A stretch of DNA of 64,000 nucleotides from Streptomyces griseomycini (GTDB lineage Bacteria; Actinomycetota; Actinomycetes; Streptomycetales; Streptomycetaceae). The position numbers and the translations under genes were made by a program. The DNA is taken from NCBI RefSeq assembly GCF_014203535.1, contig NZ_JACHJI010000004.1:587237-651236 (forward strand), in the 5' to 3' direction. Positions 61,601 through 64,000 of this stretch are shown here, piece after piece. Below the pieces are notes generated by a model that was not told the DNA's origin, ran no database searches, and saw only the letters and a program-made list of their open reading frames with translations. Within the stretch, counting starts at the first letter, position 1, and every line of letters begins with the position of its first letter.

Positions 61601-64000
61601 CCTGAGCACCTGCACACCGCTGACCTGGCTGTGCTCCATGTCGCTCCACAGCTGGCGCTGGACCTCGGCGGCGCGGGTGGCGAACGCGTCGCCGGCCGAG
61701 TCGTGGATCTCCAGCATCAGGGTGGTGGAGAAGTTGCCGATGACGTCGCCGACCTGCGGGTGCAGCGGCAGCCGGTTGAAGAACAGCAGGTTCAGCGAGA
61801 AGTCGGGAGTGGCGCTCCACTCCGCGATCACCTGCGAGTACGCGGTGCACAGGGCCGCGGAGGCACTGACCCCGGCTGTCGCCGCGTGCTCCTTGAACCG
61901 GGCCCAGTCCTCCTTCGACAGGGTCGCGCCACGGTGATCGAACACCGGCCGGTCCAGACTCGACGGGTCCGCGGCCAGGGGCAGCTGGGGTGCGGGCGGC
62001 AGGGTGTCGAGCCGGTCCCGCCAGTAGGCGAGCGCCCGCTCGTACTCGGGGCCGCTCTCCAGGGCGCGGGCCTGCTGGACGTAGTCCCGGTAGCGCAGCC
62101 GCAGTTCGGGCAGCGTCTCACCGCGGTAGTGCGCGGCCCACTCCCTGAACAGGATCGACGTGCTGAAACCGTCGATGATCAGGGCGTCGAAGCCGGTGTG
62201 CAGCCGTATCACCCGGTCGTCGATCCGGGTCACCCGCACGTCGAACAGCGGCCAGCGGGTGGTGTCGAAGACCTGGTGCCGCATCTCCTCGTGGACGGCG
62301 GCCAGTGCGGCTTCGCGCTCGGCCGGGGCCAGGGAGGAGACGTCGGTCTCACGGATCACGTAGGCCGGGACATCGCGCTGTATGCGCTGCTCGCCCTCGG
62401 CGGTGAAGACCGCCCGCAGCATGTCGTGGCGTTCGATCATCGCGCGGAAGGACGCGCCGAGCCGGTCCAGGTCCACGTTCTCCAGGTCGATCTCGGTCTG
62501 GAAGTAGGTGGAGGTGTTGCCGAGTTCGAAGGCGTCGCCGCGGCCCACGAGGTACGCCTGCTGGAGGTCGGTCAGGCCGAACGGCTCGTAGCGCTCCGCG
62601 TCGTCCCCGGGCGCCACGGTGGCTCCGCCGTCGCCCTGCGGGGTCTCTGCCGCGGTTCCGGCGCCGAGGGCGGCGAGCACCTCCTCGGCGATGTCGTCGG
62701 TGCTGCGGCCGTCGAGGAACGCCGTCATCGGCAGCAGGACGTCGAACTCCCGGTTCAGCGCCGTCCGGATCTTCATCGCGATCAGTGAGTCCAGGCCGAG
62801 CGCCTGCAACGACTGCTGGGCGTCGAGCCGGGCCGCCGTGGTGCCCAGCGCCTGGGCGACGGTCCGGGTCACGAGGGCCCGCGTCGCCTCGGGTGTCACG
62901 GCGGGTGTCGTCTCGGGCGTGTCGGCCGGGGCCGCCGGAACGTCGGCCGGCCGGTGCGGTGCGGGGACCGCCGCGGGTGTGCGTACGGCCGTGGGCACGT
63001 GCTCGGCCGTGGGGACCTGTACGGCCGCGGGATCCGCCGCGGGCCGGGCCGGGGCGGGGGCGAAGCGTACCCCGTCGGCCTCGGCGACCAGCCGGCCGTG
63101 TGCGCCGAGGAGCCGGATGCGCGCCCGGGCGCCGCCGTCGAACAGTTCGGCGTGACATCGCAGCCCGTCCTGGGAGCCACCGCGGTGGTAGTGGACGAAG
63201 CGGTCGAGACCGACCGGCACGAGGGCCGGGCCGTCCGCGGGGAAGCAGGCCAGCGCGGTCTGGAACATCGCGTCGACCAGTCCCGGGTGTATCAGGTAGG
63301 GCTCCGTCTCGCCGGGCGCGGCGGACCGGATCTCGGCGGTGGCCTCGCCCCGGTTGATCACGATCCGCTCCACCCAGCGGGCGGCGGAGCCCAGATAGAG
63401 GGCGCGCTGCCACAGCAACCGGTACAGCTCGTCGCCGGTCAGCTCGCGGCCCGACCCGACCGGTGCGAGCGTCACCGTGGGGGCGGTCGACGCGCCCGAC
63501 CGGGCCCGGCCCTGCGCGTGCAACTGCCAACCACCGGCCCGGTCCTGCGCGTAGTAGCGGAACCGCCCGTCGTCCACGACGAGTTGGGCAGTGCGCAGGG
63601 CAGCCGGCGAGCGGTCCTCGCCGACCGGTTCGAGTACCAGGTCGGCGGGCAGCTCCAGGTCCTCCACGGACACCGGTCCCGGCCCGGAGAGTTCGACGAC
63701 CGCCTCGATCAGCGACTCCACGAACACCCCGGCGCTGACCACCGGCCGCCCGCCCACCACGAAGTCGCCGAGGCTGGGATGCGCCACGGGATCGAGCCGC
63801 GGGGCGAACTGCGCCTGCGCGAGCGGCGTCGACGGCAGCCGTACGCCCAGCAGGCCCACCGGCTCGGCAGGTCGCTCCACCGGGCGCGGCGCGGTCCGCG
63901 GGACGGCGGGTTCGGGTGTGAGCCAGTAGCGCCGGCGTTGGAAGGGGTAGGGGGGTAGTTCGACGGTGTGGGCGTGGTGGGGTTTCAGGAGGGTGGGCCA
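58640..64000 (-). CDS. Hybrid PKS-NRPS megasynthase, 3' part (DH*-ACP-Cy-A-PCP-TE)
   Basis: The window shows the last 1786 residues; the gene continues past 64000. It opens with the post-AT linker ending YPFQRRRYWL. A DH-like domain follows (about 65-310) but its HxxxGxxxxP site reads GDFVVGGRPVVSAG, with Phe for the catalytic His and the Pro displaced, though the partner Asp is kept (HPGLVDAMFQ). Next come an Ala/Pro linker, an ACP (LGLDSL, Ser about 403), a condensation domain of the heterocyclisation type (DALIIDGFS, DxxxxDxxS, about 608), an adenylation domain (FTSGSTGLPKG about 1090) whose pocket reads D-L-Y-N-M-S-L-I-W-K, one change from the cysteine code, a PCP (LGGDSL, about 1480) and a thioesterase (GWSMGG, about 1608). 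It should release a thiazoline- or thiazole-ended polyketide. Confidence 0.93.
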   Translation of the reverse strand, partial: WPTLLKPHHAHTVELPPYPFQRRRYWLTPEPAVPRTAPRPVERPAEPVGLLGVRLPSTPLAQAQFAPRLDPVAHPSLGDFVVGGRPVVSAGVFVESLIEAVVELSGPGPVSVEDLELPADLVLEPVGEDRSPAALRTAQLVVDDGRFRYYAQDRAGGWQLHAQGRARSGASTAPTVTLAPVGSGRELTGDELYRLLWQRALYLGSAARWVERIVINRGEATAEIRSAAPGETEPYLIHPGLVDAMFQTALACFPADGPALVPVGLDRFVHYHRGGSQDGLRCHAELFDGGARARIRLLGAHGRLVAEADGVRFAPAPARPAADPAAVQVPTAEHVPTAVRTPAAVPAPHRPADVPAAPADTPETTPAVTPEATRALVTRTVAQALGTTAARLDAQQSLQALGLDSLIAMKIRTALNREFDVLLPMTAFLDGRSTDDIAEEVLAALGAGTAAETPQGDGGATVAPGDDAERYEPFGLTDLQQAYLVGRGDAFELGNTSTYFQTEIDLENVDLDRLGASFRAMIERHDMLRAVFTAEGEQRIQRDVPAYVIRETDVSSLAPAEREAALAAVHEEMRHQVFDTTRWPLFDVRVTRIDDRVIRLHTGFDALIIDGFSTSILFREWAAHYRGETLPELRLRYRDYVQQARALESGPEYERALAYWRDRLDTLPPAPQLPLAADPSSLDRPVFDHRGATLSKEDWARFKEHAATAGVSASAALCTAYSQVIAEWSATPDFSLNLLFFNRLPLHPQVGDVIGNFSTTLMLEIHDSAGDAFATRAAEVQRQLWSDMEHSQVSGVQVLRELNRARGASVRAAAPVVFTSLVNLTGQQDAERRGVVQYLAGIGENGRQVSSSVRTPQVWLDHQAVEEAGELVLNWDVIEELFPAGCVDAMFAAYLRMLHDLSRDPAAWQRPRPVLAPAADLDVRAAANATDGPVPDGLLHDAVLARAAATPDAPAVISQALTLTYADLDRRSNRVGHRLLAQGAGPGDLVAIVMDKGWEQVVAALGILRAGAAYVPIDARVPAERLHVLLDSAGISRVVTQPWVDDTADWPQNVVRTVVRADDEGEERPLGPSGAKPTDLAYVIFTSGSTGLPKGVMIEHGAALNTVVDVNERYRVTAADRALGLSALNFDLSVYDVFGPLSVGGALVLPEPAAHREPARWAELVAEHGVTIWNSVPALMEMFTEHALANRLTGLPLRLVMMSGDWIPVTLPGRIRLLLPDAELWSLGGATEASIWSILHPIGEVRDDQVSIPYGKAMRNQRFYVFDGAMRPRPVWVPGDLYIAGTGLARGYLNDEAKTRAAFLHHPVTGERLYRTGDLGRFLPDGTIEFLGRQDFQVKVQGYRIELGEVEASLTQCEGVRAAAVVAAGEQHGPKRLIAYVVLDDGRDDTEQQITEALRQVVPQHLVPQRILVLDELPLSDNGKVDRAALPAPDEVAAEGAGFVAPRDDVERRLAEIWAEFFGVTEIGVRASFFELGGDSLLAVRLMSRIARGLGRSLPLSSLFARPTIELLAQAVREADGGEDRRRALVPVRTTGSRTPLVFVHPVGGDVLCYAELAELLGDDQPFYALQLPDAELLTVEDMAAHYVAAVREALPDGPYRLGGWSMGGVIALEMAAQLTAAGAEVDLLAVIDLMERPGPAEGAPVSDEVLLSWFARDLAGLAGVDWELPPEAFDGRPPVQVLHTEARAAGALSDDIDLDTLSRIVGRFRDNYRALLRYAPSSFAGRVVSLRAADGGATVETASRWMEYFPGDAALVDVPGDHYTVMRGERLRVLVGELRRALDAD

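Noticed and set aside
58499..62788. Long plus-strand open frame opposite the PKS-NRPS gene
   Set aside because: The minus-strand frame carries all the conserved domain motifs; the plus-strand translation is low-complexity shadow sequence.
1..64000. tRNA genes, insertion sequences and attachment sites
   Set aside because: Scanning intergenic regions showed no cloverleaf-like sequence, transposase motif or matching direct repeats of integration sites.

Overview
The window is chromosomal DNA from a Streptomyces or a close relative. GC content is very high, genes are packed with GC-rich third positions, GTG starts and ATGA/GTGA stop-start overlaps are common, and there are several leaderless-looking promoters. 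Gene families and gene order are typical of the genus. The block from malate synthase to the SNF2/SWIM pair (about 17.1-40.6 kb) follows, as far as I recall, the order of S. coelicolor SCO6243-SCO6263. I see no rRNA, tRNA, CRISPR array, transposase or phage gene.

Region by region. 0-5.4 kb: an MmyB-type regulator, two GNAT acetyltransferases, a small membrane protein, and an AlaA-like aminotransferase divergent from an HxlR regulator with two palindromic operator candidates between them. 5.4-10.8 kb: two secreted, membrane-anchored proteins (one VWA) downstream of one of two divergent IucA/IucC (NIS) siderophore synthetases. 10.8-17 kb: a decayed SDR/LysR pair, topoisomerase IB, a glutamine amidotransferase, a SnoaL-like protein, a secreted EEP-fold phosphodiesterase, a VOC protein and a HipA-like kinase. 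17-24 kb: allantoin and glyoxylate metabolism, with malate synthase, a MobA-like nucleotidyltransferase, the AllR repressor, allantoinase and allantoicase. Matching palindromes lie upstream of aceB and between allR and allB. 24-28 kb: an SDR, a broken DHFR-family gene and a NarL-type two-component system. 28-35 kb: a sugar-uptake locus (Gfo/Idh/MocA dehydrogenase, GntR repressor, lipoprotein-permease-ATPase ABC importer, ROK kinase) with a perfect palindrome in both regulated intergenic regions. 35-43 kb: an SNF2 helicase coupled to a SWIM zinc-finger protein, an alpha/beta hydrolase, a TetR regulator and a wrecked acyl-AMP ligase.

44.5-54.1 kb is the most distinctive region. It is a compact exopolysaccharide locus of a secreted CE18/Agd3-like deacetylase, a PelF-like GT4 glycosyltransferase, a 12-TM membrane protein, a LegB-like 4,6-dehydratase, an NDP-sugar pyrophosphorylase, an extended SDR, a spherulin-4/Sph3-like protein and a GH114 polygalactosaminidase lipoprotein. 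Its gene content parallels the fungal galactosaminogalactan cluster (agd3, gtb3, uge3, sph3, ega3) and the bacterial Pel pathway. I infer a partly deacetylated, galactosaminogalactan-like matrix polymer.

55-64 kb is the edge of a hybrid PKS-NRPS gene cluster. It holds an AMP-ligase, an unknown 144-residue protein, a flavin monooxygenase, and the 3' part of a megasynthase with domain order (AT)-DH*-ACP-Cy-A-PCP-TE. The adenylation pocket reads as cysteine-selective and the DH has lost its catalytic His, so a thiazoline-terminated product is likely. The gene runs off the right edge.
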